A DNA stretch of 64,000 bases from JAGQYH01 sp041393015 (GCA_041393015.1 JAWKKV010000006.1:124001-188000), one strand, 5' to 3'. Positions 9,024-18,714 are shown, counted from the first letter of the stretch. Program-made: numbers and translations. Notes: generated by a model from the sequence alone, not told the origin.

Positions 9024-10010
9024 TTATGATGCTGTTATAGCAACTTTTTCTTCTTTGTAAGATGCTCTTGGTTTTAAACCCAATAACTCAAACATTTGTT
9101 TATCATCAGCAAAAGCAGGATTCGCAGTGGTTAATAATTTATCACCGGCAAAAATAGAATTGGCTCCTGCCATAAAACACAATGCTTGTTCACTCACCGG
9201 CATTTGTAATCGCCCTGCACTTAATCGAATCATCGCATTTGGCATTATAATTCGGGCTGTAGCAATCATTCTTAGCATTTCCCACACACTTACTCTTGGT
9301 TGTTCTGATAATGGCGTTCCTTCTACCGGCACTAATGCATTAACAGGAACGGATTCAGGATGTTCTGGTAAGTTAGATAAAGTATATAGCATTCCGATTC
9401 TATCTTCATTGCTTTCGCCCATACCAATAATACCGCCACTACAAACGCTAATGCCTGCATTTCTTACATTGTCAATGGTTTCCAATCTATCATCATACGT
9501 TCTTGTACTGATAATTTCATCGTAATAATCCTCTGACGTATCTAAATTGTGATTATAAGCATACAAACCGGCTTCTTTCAGTTTCTTGGCTTGGCTATCG
9601 GTTAACATACCCATAGTACAACAAACCTCTAAATCCATTTGACTTACGCCTTTCACCATTTCAATTACCTTATCAAAATCTCGATTATCTCTTACTTCTC
9701 TCCAGGCTGCTCCCATGCAAAATCTAGTAGAACCAGCCATTTTTGCTTCTTTGGCGCTTTCTAAAACAGCATCAACATTCATTAATTTATGTACATCCAC
9801 ATCCGTATTATACCTTGCCGCTTGTGGACAATAGGCACAATCCTCAGGACAACCACCTGTTTTTACAGATAAAAGAGTGCATACTTGAACCTCTCCTACT
9901 TTTTGATGCTCTTCATGCACTTTGTGAGCTTTGGAAACCAATTCCATTATTGGACTGTAGTAAATTTCGCTTATTTCTTCCTTCGTCCAATCGTTTCTTA
10001 TTTCTGCCAT
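9024..10010 (-). CDS. bioB: Biotin synthase (radical SAM)
   Basis: Inserts sulfur into dethiobiotin using S-adenosylmethionine and two iron-sulfur clusters. 328 residues. The radical-SAM [4Fe-4S] triad is in GGCPEDCAYCPQ (CxxxCxxC). Further conserved pieces are FCMGAAWR, VCCTMGML (Cys ligands of the auxiliary [2Fe-2S] cluster), YNHNLDTS, CSGGIIGMGE and IRLSAGR with the Arg ligand. It is the first gene of the bioB-bioF-bioD operon. bioA, bioC and bioH are not in this window, so the pathway must be completed elsewhere. Confidence 0.97.
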   Translation of the reverse strand: MAEIRNDWTKEEISEIYYSPIMELVSKAHKVHEEHQKVGEVQVCTLLSVKTGGCPEDCAYCPQAARYNTDVDVHKLMNVDAVLESAKEAKMAGSTRFCMGAAWREVRDNRDFDKVIEMVKGVSQMDLEVCCTMGMLTDSQAKKLKEAGLYAYNHNLDTSEDYYDEIISTRTYDDRLETIDNVRNAGISVCSGGIIGMGESNEDRIGMLYTLSNLPEHPESVPVNALVPVEGTPLSEQPRVSVWEMLRMIATARIIMPNAMIRLSAGRLQMPVSEQALCFMAGANSIFAGDKLLTTANPAFADDKQMFELLGLKPRASYKEEKVAITAS

Positions 10011-10028
10011 ATCTTTTTCTTGTTCTAC

Positions 10029-10036
10029 AAAATTAG
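10029..10036 (-). promoter_or_regulatory. Candidate -7 box for the bio operon
   Basis: On the minus strand TAATTTTG fits the Bacteroidota TAnnTTTG -7 consensus and ends 18 bp before the bioB ATG. No clear TTG -33 element is found at the usual ~20 bp spacing, so support is limited. No biotin-repressor operator palindrome was recognised. Confidence 0.25.
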
Positions 10037-10170
10037 AAAAACGTGTTTATCATTTAAGAAAATTGACTTAAACTAATAAACAAATCATTTTATTCCACTA
10101 AAATAAGTAAATGTTGAAGCTTCTATGATTGAATTTCAAAGTATTCTATTAAATTCAACGCTAATATTCT

Positions 10171-11088
10171 ATGGATCTATTTAAACAACTGAAAGAGGCT
10201 GTTAGCGGCAACAAACTGATGGAACCTATTCATCAGATTAATAAAATCACTAAAACAGTCGATTCATTAAAGAGTTTGCTAAAAGACAGCAAAGTTTCTC
10301 AATCTGTTAAAGATATGATCAATGGCTTAATGACGTTGATCAAAACCAAGCCCAATATTGCCGGAATCAATCATTATTTCAACCATTTTCTCCTTAAATT
10401 AGATCCTGACAATCAACCACCCGTTTTAAAAGAACTTTTGGAAGTTTACCATGAAAGATGGAAAAATGTAGATAGAAAAACAGCCAAATTAGCTTTTGAA
10501 CATATTGATTTTAGTGAAGAAGTAAGTATTTTATTACATGGAAATGAAAAATCCATCCACTCATTGTTTGAAGCTTTAATAGTTGAAGAAAAGAAAGTTA
10601 AGGTCTATCAAACCATTGGGCGTCCCAGCGAAATTGGCAAACTTCAAGCAGAAAAGATTGCGGCTATTGGGTACGAGGTGAATTTTATTGAAGACAATGC
10701 AATTGGTCAGGTTTTGCCTGAAATAGATTATGTTTTAATTGGTTGTGAGCTCATTCTTAGAGAGGATTTTGTAAGCGATGCGGGGACACATACTTTAATA
10801 GCATCGGCTAAATATTATAAAAGACCTATTTTCTTACTCGCTGATAGCAGAAGAATCTTGAATACTAAATATTTTCCTCAAAATGTTTTAAGCAATATCA
10901 TAGGAGAAGGAAAATTACCTGATAAATCCATTTGGAAAAATTCACCAGAGAACGTTAAGATTGACAATTATTCCAAAGAGCATATTCCCAACTACTTGAT
11001 TACCAAATTTATTTTGGAAGATGGCTTATATGATCCTGAAGAAATAAAAGACCAAACCGATAAAGTGATGGTTGGAAAGTTTTTCTAG
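10171..11088 (+). CDS. eIF-2B alpha/beta/delta-like (IF2B family) protein
   Basis: 305 residues with the NagB/RpiA/IF2B-type Rossmann fold. The N-terminal ~110 residues are helical; the C-terminal half holds the family core (GRPSEIGKLQAEK, FIEDNAIGQVL, DYVLIGCELIL, DFVSDAGTHTL, PIFLLADSRRIL). In eukaryotes these are subunits of a nucleotide-exchange factor. Bacterial relatives include methylthioribose-1-phosphate isomerase and ribose-1,5-bisphosphate isomerase. The isomerase catalytic Cys/Asp pair could not be placed with certainty, so a sugar-phosphate isomerase role is only possible. The gene stands alone between bioB (divergent) and a 319-bp gap. Confidence 0.72.
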   Translation: MDLFKQLKEAVSGNKLMEPIHQINKITKTVDSLKSLLKDSKVSQSVKDMINGLMTLIKTKPNIAGINHYFNHFLLKLDPDNQPPVLKELLEVYHERWKNVDRKTAKLAFEHIDFSEEVSILLHGNEKSIHSLFEALIVEEKKVKVYQTIGRPSEIGKLQAEKIAAIGYEVNFIEDNAIGQVLPEIDYVLIGCELILREDFVSDAGTHTLIASAKYYKRPIFLLADSRRILNTKYFPQNVLSNIIGEGKLPDKSIWKNSPENVKIDNYSKEHIPNYLITKFILEDGLYDPEEIKDQTDKVMVGKFF

Positions 11089-11407
11089 TCAATATATACC
11101 TCTCCTTTTAAGAAGTTAGAGTTAATTTAGATTCTTTAATTCAGATTCAAGTAGTAATCTCAGAGAAAGCTTACTTTGACAAATAACCATTTATTTTTCT
11201 TTTTCTTAGCCAATCCTTCGTCTCGCTCTGGAGAAACAAAAGGCAAACCAAATCAATCGCCCACACACAAACCCCTCGCTTTTTAAACTAGTGACAAAAC
11301 AAAATTAGTGTGTTTTTAAAAAATCAAACGGAAACTATACTGAAGGTTGATTCATTGTATAATAATCAAACCCTAATTACTTAAATTATAACTAATATAT
11401 CTATCCT
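11089..11407. other. 319-bp gene-less gap with a possible dispersed-repeat fragment
   Basis: No intact gene. On the minus strand 11160-11258 keeps a short open frame (PERDEGLAKKKK then a stop) in a locally more GC-rich patch, which looks like the end of a decayed coding or dispersed-repeat unit rather than a gene. The rest is AT-rich sequence between the convergent ends of the eIF2B-like gene and folE. No strong hairpin terminator was found. Confidence 0.35.
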
Positions 11408-12004
11408 CTAGCTTAATCTAGAACTGATCAAGTCAATAAACTCTGATCTTGTAGCATTCTTTTCAAATTCACCTGTAAATGCAGAAGTAGTAGTTACAGA
11501 ATTTTGTTTCTCAATACCTCTCATCATCATACATAAATGCTTTGCCTCGATGACTACCGCAACGCCAAGTGGATTTAATGCCTCTTGAATACAATCTCTA
11601 ATTTGAGTAGTTAATCGCTCTTGAACTTGAAGTCTTCTAGCATAAGCATCTACCACTCTAGCTATTTTACTCAAACCAGTGATGGTACCATTCGGAATAT
11701 AAGCGACATGTGCTTTACCAAAAAATGGCAACATATGATGCTCACACATGGAGTACAACTCAATATCCTTTACAATTACCATATGGCGATGATCTTCTTG
11801 AAATAGTGCTGATTTTATAATTTCAACTGGATCAATCTCATATCCTTGAGTGATAAACTGTAGTGCCTTCGACACACGCTCAGGCGTTTTAATTAAACCT
11901 TCTCTATTGGCATCTTCTCCTAAAAGAGAAAGAACACTTTTATAATGATCTTGCAGTTGAGATGATACATCTGCTTGATAAATTTCTTTTTTCTGATAAA
12001 CCAC
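11408..12004 (-). CDS. folE: GTP cyclohydrolase I
   Basis: Converts GTP to 7,8-dihydroneopterin triphosphate, the entry step to tetrahydrofolate (and queuosine-type pterins). 198 residues, full length for type IA. Zn ligands and catalytic residues are visible in YSMCEHHMLPFFGKAHVAY (Cys and two His), with the second Cys in IEAKHLCMMMRGIEKQ; GLSKIARVVDAYARRLQVQERLT is the tetrahydropterin-fold signature, split here by position. It is transcribed divergently from the GCS2-CBS gene across 114 bp. Confidence 0.96.
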   Translation of the reverse strand: MVYQKKEIYQADVSSQLQDHYKSVLSLLGEDANREGLIKTPERVSKALQFITQGYEIDPVEIIKSALFQEDHRHMVIVKDIELYSMCEHHMLPFFGKAHVAYIPNGTITGLSKIARVVDAYARRLQVQERLTTQIRDCIQEALNPLGVAVVIEAKHLCMMMRGIEKQNSVTTTSAFTGEFEKNATRSEFIDLISSRLS

Positions 12005-12118
12005 AACGATTAATTTGTTACTCCCAAAGAACGCTAATTTCTAATAATTTGTTCAAATTATTAGTATTATAGAGTTAAATCCGACAATTATTGATTTTCA
12101 ATTTATAAAAAACCAATT

Positions 12119-14047
12119 ATGGATAAACACCATGAAGGGAAATTAACGTCTAAAGCAGCATTGCAAAATTTCACCCATCATTTGCTCCAAGATATTAAGG
12201 CGATGGAGTTGATGATCTCCAATAATCGATTTGAAAAAGGTATCACAAGAATTGGAGCGGAGCAAGAGATTTGTTTGGTAGATTCTGCTTTTCGACCAGC
12301 ACCATTGGCGCAAGAGATTTTAGATGTTTTAAAAGATGATCATCAAATCACCAATGAGTTGCCTAAATTTAACTTAGAAATTAATCTTTCCCCATTAGAA
12401 TTTAATGGCAAGTGCCTTAGTCAAATGGAAAAAGAATTGAAAGATAAATTGAAAAAGATCTATGAAACGGCAAAAAAGTTCGATGTCGATTTGGTTTTAG
12501 CAGGCATTCTTCCCACTATTCGACAAAGTGATTTAAAGCTTGAAAACATGACACCTAATCCAAGGTATCTTGCTTTAAATAAAACACTTTTTGATATGCG
12601 TGGTTCTTCTTACGATTTTAGAATTCATGGAACAGATGAGTTATTGACAAAATCGGACACTATAATGTTTGAGACTTGTAATACCAGCTTTCAGGTCCAC
12701 TATCAAGTAAGTCCGGCAGAATTTGTAAGCGCTTACAACTGGGCGCAAATTATAACCGCTCCTGTTTTAGCAGCAGCTACCAATTCTCCATTATTATTAG
12801 GAAAAAGGCTTTGGAGAGAAACTAGAATTGCCTTGTTTCAACAAGCTACAGATACAAGAAGAAGTAGTGCCTATTTGAGAGAACAAGAATCAAGAGTATT
12901 GTTTGGCAACGATTGGATCTATAAGTCGGTAGTGGAATTGTTTAAAGAAGATGCTGCACGACACAGAGTATTGATTGCTTCAGAAATTGAAGAAGATTCT
13001 TTAACTGTTTTAAATGAAGGTAGAATTCCGAAATTAAAAGCATTGCAATTGCACAACGGTACAGTTTATAAATGGAATAGACCTTGCTATGGCATTATGA
13101 ATGGGAAACCTCATCTAAGAATTGAAAACAGAGTGCTTCCATCCGGTCCAACAGTGATTGACGAAATGGCCAATACTGCTTTTTGGCTTGGGTTAATGCA
13201 TGGCAGACCTAAAGAATATGACAATATCCATAAGAAACTTGATTTTGATTTAGTAAAAACCAACTTTTTTAGAGCCGCACAAATGGGTATGGGCACGGCC
13301 TTTAAATGGATCGGTAAACGACCTATTACGGTTCAAGATTTGATTTTAAAAGAATTACTACCTATTGCAAAAGAAGGTTTAAAAAAAGCCAATATTCGCC
13401 CGGCAGACATTAGCCGCTATATGGATGTTATTGAAGAACGCACAAAAACAGGTAGAACAGGATCGCAGTGGATGTTGGATTCTTATAACGATTTAAAAAA
13501 TAAAGGCACGCAAGACGAAGCAATTGTGGCCCTAACAGCAGGTATGGCAAAACGACAAAAAAGAAATATTCCTGTACATAAATGGTCTATTTCAAAAATG
13601 AACGAAGCAGGCAGTTGGATCAATAGATATTGGAGAATTGATCAAATTATGTCTAAAAATTTATATACGGTAAAAAGCGATGACTTAATTGACATGGCTA
13701 CTAATTTAATGAGTTGGAAAAATATTTCTAGTATTCCGGTAGAGAATGACAATCATGAATTAGTGGGCTTAATCACTTATATGGAGTTGATAAAATACTA
13801 TTCTACCCATCCATTCGAGAAACGTAAGAAATTGCTCATTAAGGATATTATGATTAAAAATCCAGTGTCTATTAAATCAGATATGCTCACCAAAGACGCC
13901 ATCAATATCATCAGAAAGAATAACGTGCATAGTTTACCTGTCATCGAAGGGCAAAATATATTGGTTGGCATCGTTACAGAGCATGATTTTGTCAACGTGT
14001 CGGATCACTTTTTACAAGAATTTTTAACTCAAAAAGAGGAAGAATGA
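12119..14047 (+). CDS. Glutamate-cysteine ligase-like (GCS2) protein with C-terminal CBS pair
   Basis: 642 residues. The N-terminal ~480 residues match the GCS2 carboxylate-amine ligase fold: IGAEQEICLVD (metal/ATP Glu cluster), LEINLSPLEF, FRIHGTDE, FETCNTSFQVHYQV and RIENRVLPSGPT. Two CBS motifs follow (about residues 515-570 from IMSKNLYTVKSDD, and 580-640 from IMIKNPVSIKSDM). CBS pairs bind adenine nucleotides or SAM, so amide-bond formation may be gated by energy state. The amino-acid substrate is unknown; GCS2 relatives join glutamate to cysteine or other amines. The stop overlaps the next gene by 4 bp (ATGA), so ligase and deacylase are translationally coupled. Confidence 0.83.
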   Translation: MDKHHEGKLTSKAALQNFTHHLLQDIKAMELMISNNRFEKGITRIGAEQEICLVDSAFRPAPLAQEILDVLKDDHQITNELPKFNLEINLSPLEFNGKCLSQMEKELKDKLKKIYETAKKFDVDLVLAGILPTIRQSDLKLENMTPNPRYLALNKTLFDMRGSSYDFRIHGTDELLTKSDTIMFETCNTSFQVHYQVSPAEFVSAYNWAQIITAPVLAAATNSPLLLGKRLWRETRIALFQQATDTRRSSAYLREQESRVLFGNDWIYKSVVELFKEDAARHRVLIASEIEEDSLTVLNEGRIPKLKALQLHNGTVYKWNRPCYGIMNGKPHLRIENRVLPSGPTVIDEMANTAFWLGLMHGRPKEYDNIHKKLDFDLVKTNFFRAAQMGMGTAFKWIGKRPITVQDLILKELLPIAKEGLKKANIRPADISRYMDVIEERTKTGRTGSQWMLDSYNDLKNKGTQDEAIVALTAGMAKRQKRNIPVHKWSISKMNEAGSWINRYWRIDQIMSKNLYTVKSDDLIDMATNLMSWKNISSIPVENDNHELVGLITYMELIKYYSTHPFEKRKKLLIKDIMIKNPVSIKSDMLTKDAINIIRKNNVHSLPVIEGQNILVGIVTEHDFVNVSDHFLQEFLTQKEEE

Positions 14048-14961
14048 GTATTGCGCAAATGCAACATACCAAACGATTTATTGGACATATAGCAAAAGAT
14101 AAGGGACCAATTCTTTTAATTGTTGCCGGAATGCATGGCAATGAACCTGCGGGCATTCAAGCATTGGAAGAAATGATGCTGGAATTGAATGGCATGCAAA
14201 ATAAAATACAAGGCAGTATTTATGCCATTCTTGGCAATGTGAAAGCTATTCAAAAGCAAACCAGGTTTATTGATACCGACCTAAACAGAATGTGGGCGCC
14301 GGATATAGAGGAAGACCAGGTTAAAAACTTATCAGAATACCAAGAATATCTAGAAATAAAAGAGATTATCGACGAAATCAAGTCCGAACAAAAAGATCGT
14401 CCATTGATTTTATTGGATCTACATACTACCTCGGCTGCAAGCCTACCTTTTATTTTATGCAGCAACGAACCCAGAAATAGAAAATTAGTTATTCCCATTC
14501 CTGCGCCAACTATTTTGGGCGTTGAAAATAGAATCAAAGGCACATTGATGAATTATTTGAATGATAGTGGAGATGCTGCTATTGTTTTTGAGGCGGGAAG
14601 CCATTCAGATCCATTATCAGTTTTGTACCACAAAAGCATTATACAGTTATTATTGGTAGGAACAGGCTTATTGAATCAAAGTAATCTTGAAAATTTTGAA
14701 GAAATCGTCAACAACTTATATCACCACAGTATCCACATGCAATATGTTTTTGACATTATTTATAGATATGGTATTAAGCCCGGCGAAAAATTTAAAATGC
14801 GTCCCGGTTTCCAAAATTTTATGAGAATTAGTCAAGGCACTGTTTTAGCAGATAATGAAAATGGAGAAATTGTCGCTCCGTTATCTGGTAGAATATTTAT
14901 GCCATTGTATCAAAGTCAAGGTAATGATGGCTTTTTTATTATTGACGAAGGAAGGGATTAG
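14044..14961 (+). CDS. Succinylglutamate desuccinylase / aspartoacylase (AstE/AspA) family amidase
   Basis: 305 residues of the M14-like AstE_AspA family, zinc enzymes that remove an acyl group from an amino acid. Zn ligands are in AGMHGNEPAG (His and Glu) and in LLDLHTTSAA (His), with FEAGSHSD giving the later Glu region and NRMW the substrate-binding Asn-Arg. The C-terminal barrel (IVAPLSGRIFMP) is typical. AstE itself needs arginine succinyltransferase-pathway partners, which are absent, so true AstE function is unlikely. Coupling to the GCS2-CBS gene suggests that it hydrolyses, or processes, the product of that ligase. Confidence 0.82.
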   Translation: MSIAQMQHTKRFIGHIAKDKGPILLIVAGMHGNEPAGIQALEEMMLELNGMQNKIQGSIYAILGNVKAIQKQTRFIDTDLNRMWAPDIEEDQVKNLSEYQEYLEIKEIIDEIKSEQKDRPLILLDLHTTSAASLPFILCSNEPRNRKLVIPIPAPTILGVENRIKGTLMNYLNDSGDAAIVFEAGSHSDPLSVLYHKSIIQLLLVGTGLLNQSNLENFEEIVNNLYHHSIHMQYVFDIIYRYGIKPGEKFKMRPGFQNFMRISQGTVLADNENGEIVAPLSGRIFMPLYQSQGNDGFFIIDEGRD

Positions 14962-15009
14962 AGATTTCAATAGTCAATTTAGAAGTAATGAGATTAGCTC
15001 AAAAAAAAA

Positions 15010-15039
15010 GTCCGAACCATTTTAATGATTCGGACTTCG
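15010..15039. terminator. Bidirectional terminator between the deacylase gene and ssb
   Basis: Inverted repeat AAGTCCGAA ... TTCGGACTT with a loop of about 12 nt. An A-run precedes it on the plus strand, which becomes a U-tract for the minus-strand ssb transcript. It sits in the 107 bp between two converging genes. Confidence 0.75.
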
Positions 15040-15068
15040 GAATTAAATTCCGCAAATAAATGACACCA

Positions 15069-15407
15069 CTAATTCTTTGCTGCCTTATCTAAGAAAAGTA
15101 TTTCATCCGTCACTATTTCTGTGATGAACTTTTTGTTGCCGTCTTTGTCGTCATAACTTCTGTATGTCAACTTTCCTTTAATGGCAACTTCCTTACCTTT
15201 CTGTAAATACTTTTCTGCGAGTTCGGCAGTCTTGCCCCAAGCGACAACATTGTGCCATTGGGTCTTTTCAATTTTCTCTCCTTTGGAATCAGTGTAATAC
15301 TCATTTGTTGCTAAGCTCATTTTGGCCAATTTTCTGCCATTTTCCATTTGCTTAACTTCAGGATTCATTCCTAAATTTCCAATTAATTGTACTTGATTTC
15401 GTAACAT
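15069..15407 (-). CDS. ssb: Single-stranded DNA-binding protein
   Basis: 112 residues from the ATG at 15407 (MLRNQVQLIGN is the normal SSB beginning; an in-frame TTG further upstream would add nine non-conserved residues). A single OB fold covers nearly the whole chain: VQLIGNLGMNPEVK, KMSLATNEYY, TQWHNVVAWGKTAE and KGKEVAIKGKLTYRSY. The usual Gly/Pro-rich spacer and acidic DDxPF-type tail are missing (it ends LDKAAKN). It may therefore be a secondary, competence- or repair-associated SSB, not the replication SSB. The gene is alone. Confidence 0.9.
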   Translation of the reverse strand: MLRNQVQLIGNLGMNPEVKQMENGRKLAKMSLATNEYYTDSKGEKIEKTQWHNVVAWGKTAELAEKYLQKGKEVAIKGKLTYRSYDDKDGNKKFITEIVTDEILFLDKAAKN

Positions 15408-15633
15408 GATTTTAAATTTTCGTGATAAAAACAATTAATAACTATACTAAGAGTCCGAATGCACAAAAATTCCATAAAAATTGACCAACTTTTTTTAAAA
15501 AAAATTTATAAAGCTAGTGTTTATGGGAGGTTTGAGAGAAAAGAAAGTTGGGTAAGAAATGTAAGATGAGTAAGTTAGCCAACGGTTTTTAACGCTTTCA
15601 GGAGCTTCGCACGCTGAAAGGTTACAGCTGAAC

Positions 15634-17361
15634 CTACTCTATCACAATCGGTCGTAATTGGTCATCTATCAATAATTGATATTTACCGGTTGGTAGATTA
15701 TAGAAGTCTATTACTTTTTCTTTCCCGGAATAAACAATCTCGCCTGATTTACTAAACACGGTAAAGGATTTCTTTTTATTAAAACGTAAGACTTTATTTC
15801 TTTTAAAATCATACATTTCTTGATCTGCCTTTGATAATTTTTGACCTAAAACTGTTTTGGCAATCCAATCATCAACGTCACGAACAGCCACTGTCACGGA
15901 GTTATTAAATGGAAATGTGTTTTCACTTTTAGGATGTTGGAGATTTACGAAATAGGAACTTCCATCGGGCGTAAATCGGCCACCTGTTGTTTCGCAACCA
16001 TCCGGACCAATGGCAAATTTATGTAAATCATCTACCGTTGGGTTTTCTATAGAAAGATCTAAACAATAGATTTCATTGATCTTTTGGTTGTAACCTGCCG
16101 GTACTCGACCATGAGAATAGCCGTTCAAATCTTCATTAATCATTACAATTGGATGTCCATTGACATACGTTAATGCCAAGCAATCAGGATTACTAAAAAA
16201 TTGATTTTTACCAGGCCCACCAGCTAAGTAAACCCGCAAGGCACCCGTTTCCATATCCATTTCTAGTATTCTACCGTAATAATCAAACAACCGATTGTCT
16301 TCATTGCCATCTGATTTATCTAATTCTTGAAGATGCAAAGCCATTTTAGCACCTAAAGCAGCTGATTGCTTAAAGAAATCTTCTGTATCATCGCGACCTG
16401 TTTCTGTAAAATATATTTTACCGTTGTGATACACCGACCATTCCGTTCTGTTAAACATGGTAGCCCCCATTTTGGCTGCCGTTTCTTGTGCATGAATCAT
16501 TGCATCCAACTCCATTGGCATTTTAAGCCACTCACCTGTTAGACCATCTTCGCTTTGCTTGTAAACGTATAATTGTCCAACACTTAAATCAAATGATTGA
16601 TTAGCCACGAATTTGAAAATATAACCCGGAGGCGTGTCGTCGGTTAAGAATACCGTTTTCCCATCGGGCAAAACTGTTCCACCTTCATGCTGATAACGCC
16701 CCATATTGTAGTTCTTCCGTATAGCTTTGGCATTTTTTACATCCACTTCTACCATCCAATCAAAATTCTCAAACTTTTTTATCGGTTGATTCACGGTTTC
16801 TCCATTAAAAATCTTTACCGTAAAATCTGATGTATCTCTTATTCCTGTACCGTCTTTATTAATAGCATAATTGTCATCATACATGGTTTCTTCTGCAGTT
16901 AGAACCGTTCCCCATGGCGTTTGAAATCCTCCACAATTCATCAATGTTCCGCCCACTTCACTAAAATCAACACTTCTAAATTTTCCTTTTGGATCATCTA
17001 CCACCGACCATTTTCCGGAATATGGATCTTTAGATACAGTAAATACAGTCATTCCTCCTCCATCTCCCAAAATTGGATCGCTAATCATCAATTCATGATT
17101 GACAATGACATAACCACTATCGCTTCTACCATCAATAGGAATATAGCCGGTAAAGTCATGATTTTGTTTAGCCAAAGCAAACTCACCGTTAGCATTATGA
17201 ACGCCATGATACCCGCCAATAAATAAAATATCAGCTCTTAAATCACTGTCCAACAACTGAAAATCTTTAGTTAAGGTTGTTTGGGAATTATTTTGTGAAA
17301 AGACAAAAAACGAGGCATTTAAAAGGATTAGGATTAAAACCCAAGAGATCTTATTAAACAT
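15634..17361 (-). CDS. PhoX-like DUF839 phosphatase family protein, secreted
   Basis: 575 residues with an N-terminal signal peptide (ISWVLILILLNASFFVFS). The body resembles PhoX/DUF839 beta-propeller phosphatases: YVIVNHE near residue 80, GGTLMNCGGFQTPWGTVLTAEET (Cys and Glu ligand area), RYQHEGGTV, VFLTDD and YFVNLQHP. PhoX enzymes are Ca/Fe-dependent phosphomonoesterases in the periplasm or outside. The last ~45 residues (FSKSGEIVYSG ... LPTGKYQLL) look like a short T9SS-type or Ig-like tail, so outer-surface location is possible. No Pho box was recognised. The substrate is not proven by sequence. Confidence 0.75.
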   Translation of the reverse strand: MFNKISWVLILILLNASFFVFSQNNSQTTLTKDFQLLDSDLRADILFIGGYHGVHNANGEFALAKQNHDFTGYIPIDGRSDSGYVIVNHELMISDPILGDGGGMTVFTVSKDPYSGKWSVVDDPKGKFRSVDFSEVGGTLMNCGGFQTPWGTVLTAEETMYDDNYAINKDGTGIRDTSDFTVKIFNGETVNQPIKKFENFDWMVEVDVKNAKAIRKNYNMGRYQHEGGTVLPDGKTVFLTDDTPPGYIFKFVANQSFDLSVGQLYVYKQSEDGLTGEWLKMPMELDAMIHAQETAAKMGATMFNRTEWSVYHNGKIYFTETGRDDTEDFFKQSAALGAKMALHLQELDKSDGNEDNRLFDYYGRILEMDMETGALRVYLAGGPGKNQFFSNPDCLALTYVNGHPIVMINEDLNGYSHGRVPAGYNQKINEIYCLDLSIENPTVDDLHKFAIGPDGCETTGGRFTPDGSSYFVNLQHPKSENTFPFNNSVTVAVRDVDDWIAKTVLGQKLSKADQEMYDFKRNKVLRFNKKKSFTVFSKSGEIVYSGKEKVIDFYNLPTGKYQLLIDDQLRPIVIE

Positions 17362-17466
17362 ATAAACTTATTATTCTACAAAGAAACATAAAAAGCGAAA
17401 GGCATCTTATTTTAGTCAGTTAAATTACTTTATATTTAAGCTAGAGATTTTAAAATAATTTATTTG

Positions 17467-18714
17467 ATGTCAAAGTTTACATACTTTTTCTTGGTCTTCT
17501 TATCATTTTCATTTAATGTCAACGCCCAATGCGATGACCGATACAACGAACCGCTAAGCGATACTTTTGTTCTACATCAGAATATAATTTATGGCAGCAA
17601 TACCACTTCTGATGGAGATAGTATTGACTTAACTATGGATATTTTTGAGCCTGCATTTGCTTCTGAAAATCCACGACCTGTAATTATTTTAGCACATGGT
17701 GGTGGTTTTTTTGATGGATCAAAAGAAATGGCTGAAGTAGTTTGGTTCTGCGAAGATTTTGCTAAAAGAGGTTTTGTTACAGCTTCTATTAACTATAGAA
17801 AAGAAGCTAGCGTACTTTCTTTGATTGATCGGGAAAAAATGATTAAAGCAGTAATCAGGGCTACAGAAGATTATAAAGCCTCCATTCGTTACTTTCACAG
17901 AAGTGCGGCTGAAGGCAATCCCTATAACATCAATTCTGAATTGATTATTGTTGGAGGAACTTCTGCGGGCTCCATAGCCGCCCTTCATTCTGTTTTTATG
18001 GATGAGTTCTACAAACTACCTTCAAACTATCAAGGATGGATTGTAGAATTAAGTGGCGACACCACATTGGTTGGAACCAGTGGCAACTTAGGCTTTTCTG
18101 ATGATATTGCCGGGGTAATTAATATTAGTGGAGCACTAATTTCTCCAAGTCACATGGATGATGATGCCCATATTCCTATTTTTAATTCACATAATACCGT
18201 TGACCTTACCGTTCCATACCGGTATGGTTATCCTTATCAAATACCTTTATTACCCATTTTGGCCGGGAGTTTACCTATTCATAATAAAATGGAAGAAATT
18301 GGTGGCTACAGTGTATTGTATCCCGTTAATGAGCTTAATCATGTGCCTCACACCAAATTTGATGGGTCGAAAAATGAGGAGGTTTACACTACCATGATGA
18401 GAAAAATGGCTAGATTTCTTAGATATGTTATTCCATGTACTGAACTTCCAACATCATTCAATACAAATATCGTTCAACCATTTACAGTTTTTCCAAATCC
18501 TGCGAAAGACATTCTTGAAATAAAAGGTTTAGAAAATATTAATAATTATGATTTTAAACTTATCGATGTTTCAGGAAAAGTTATTGAGTCTGAATTACAG
18601 GTAAACAATGAAAAAGTGGTTTTACAATCTTCTTTGAACGGCATCTATTTTCTTGTTGGAACCAATACTATAACTTCTGAGATGGCAACGAGTAAGGTGT
18701 TGATTCAGAATTGA
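17467..18714 (+). CDS. Secreted alpha/beta-hydrolase esterase with T9SS sorting tail
   Basis: 415 residues from the ATG at 17467 (a TTG directly before it is in frame). A signal peptide (YFFLVFLSFSFNVNAQ) is followed by a carboxylesterase/BD-FAE-like hydrolase: oxyanion segment ILAHGGGFFDGS, nucleophile elbow GGTSAGS, a probable Asp in DLTVPY and a late His in LNHVPH. The final ~75 residues are a type IX sorting domain (FTVFPNPAKD, GIYFLVG), so the protein should be surface-attached or released. Substrate is unknown; a polysaccharide acetyl-ester is one option. It is single, followed by a 487-bp gap. Confidence 0.84.
   Translation: MSKFTYFFLVFLSFSFNVNAQCDDRYNEPLSDTFVLHQNIIYGSNTTSDGDSIDLTMDIFEPAFASENPRPVIILAHGGGFFDGSKEMAEVVWFCEDFAKRGFVTASINYRKEASVLSLIDREKMIKAVIRATEDYKASIRYFHRSAAEGNPYNINSELIIVGGTSAGSIAALHSVFMDEFYKLPSNYQGWIVELSGDTTLVGTSGNLGFSDDIAGVINISGALISPSHMDDDAHIPIFNSHNTVDLTVPYRYGYPYQIPLLPILAGSLPIHNKMEEIGGYSVLYPVNELNHVPHTKFDGSKNEEVYTTMMRKMARFLRYVIPCTELPTSFNTNIVQPFTVFPNPAKDILEIKGLENINNYDFKLIDVSGKVIESELQVNNEKVVLQSSLNGIYFLVGTNTITSEMATSKVLIQN

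Noticed and set aside
10011..10170. Biotin-responsive riboswitch or BirA operator upstream of bioB
   Set aside because: No conserved palindrome or structured leader is seen.
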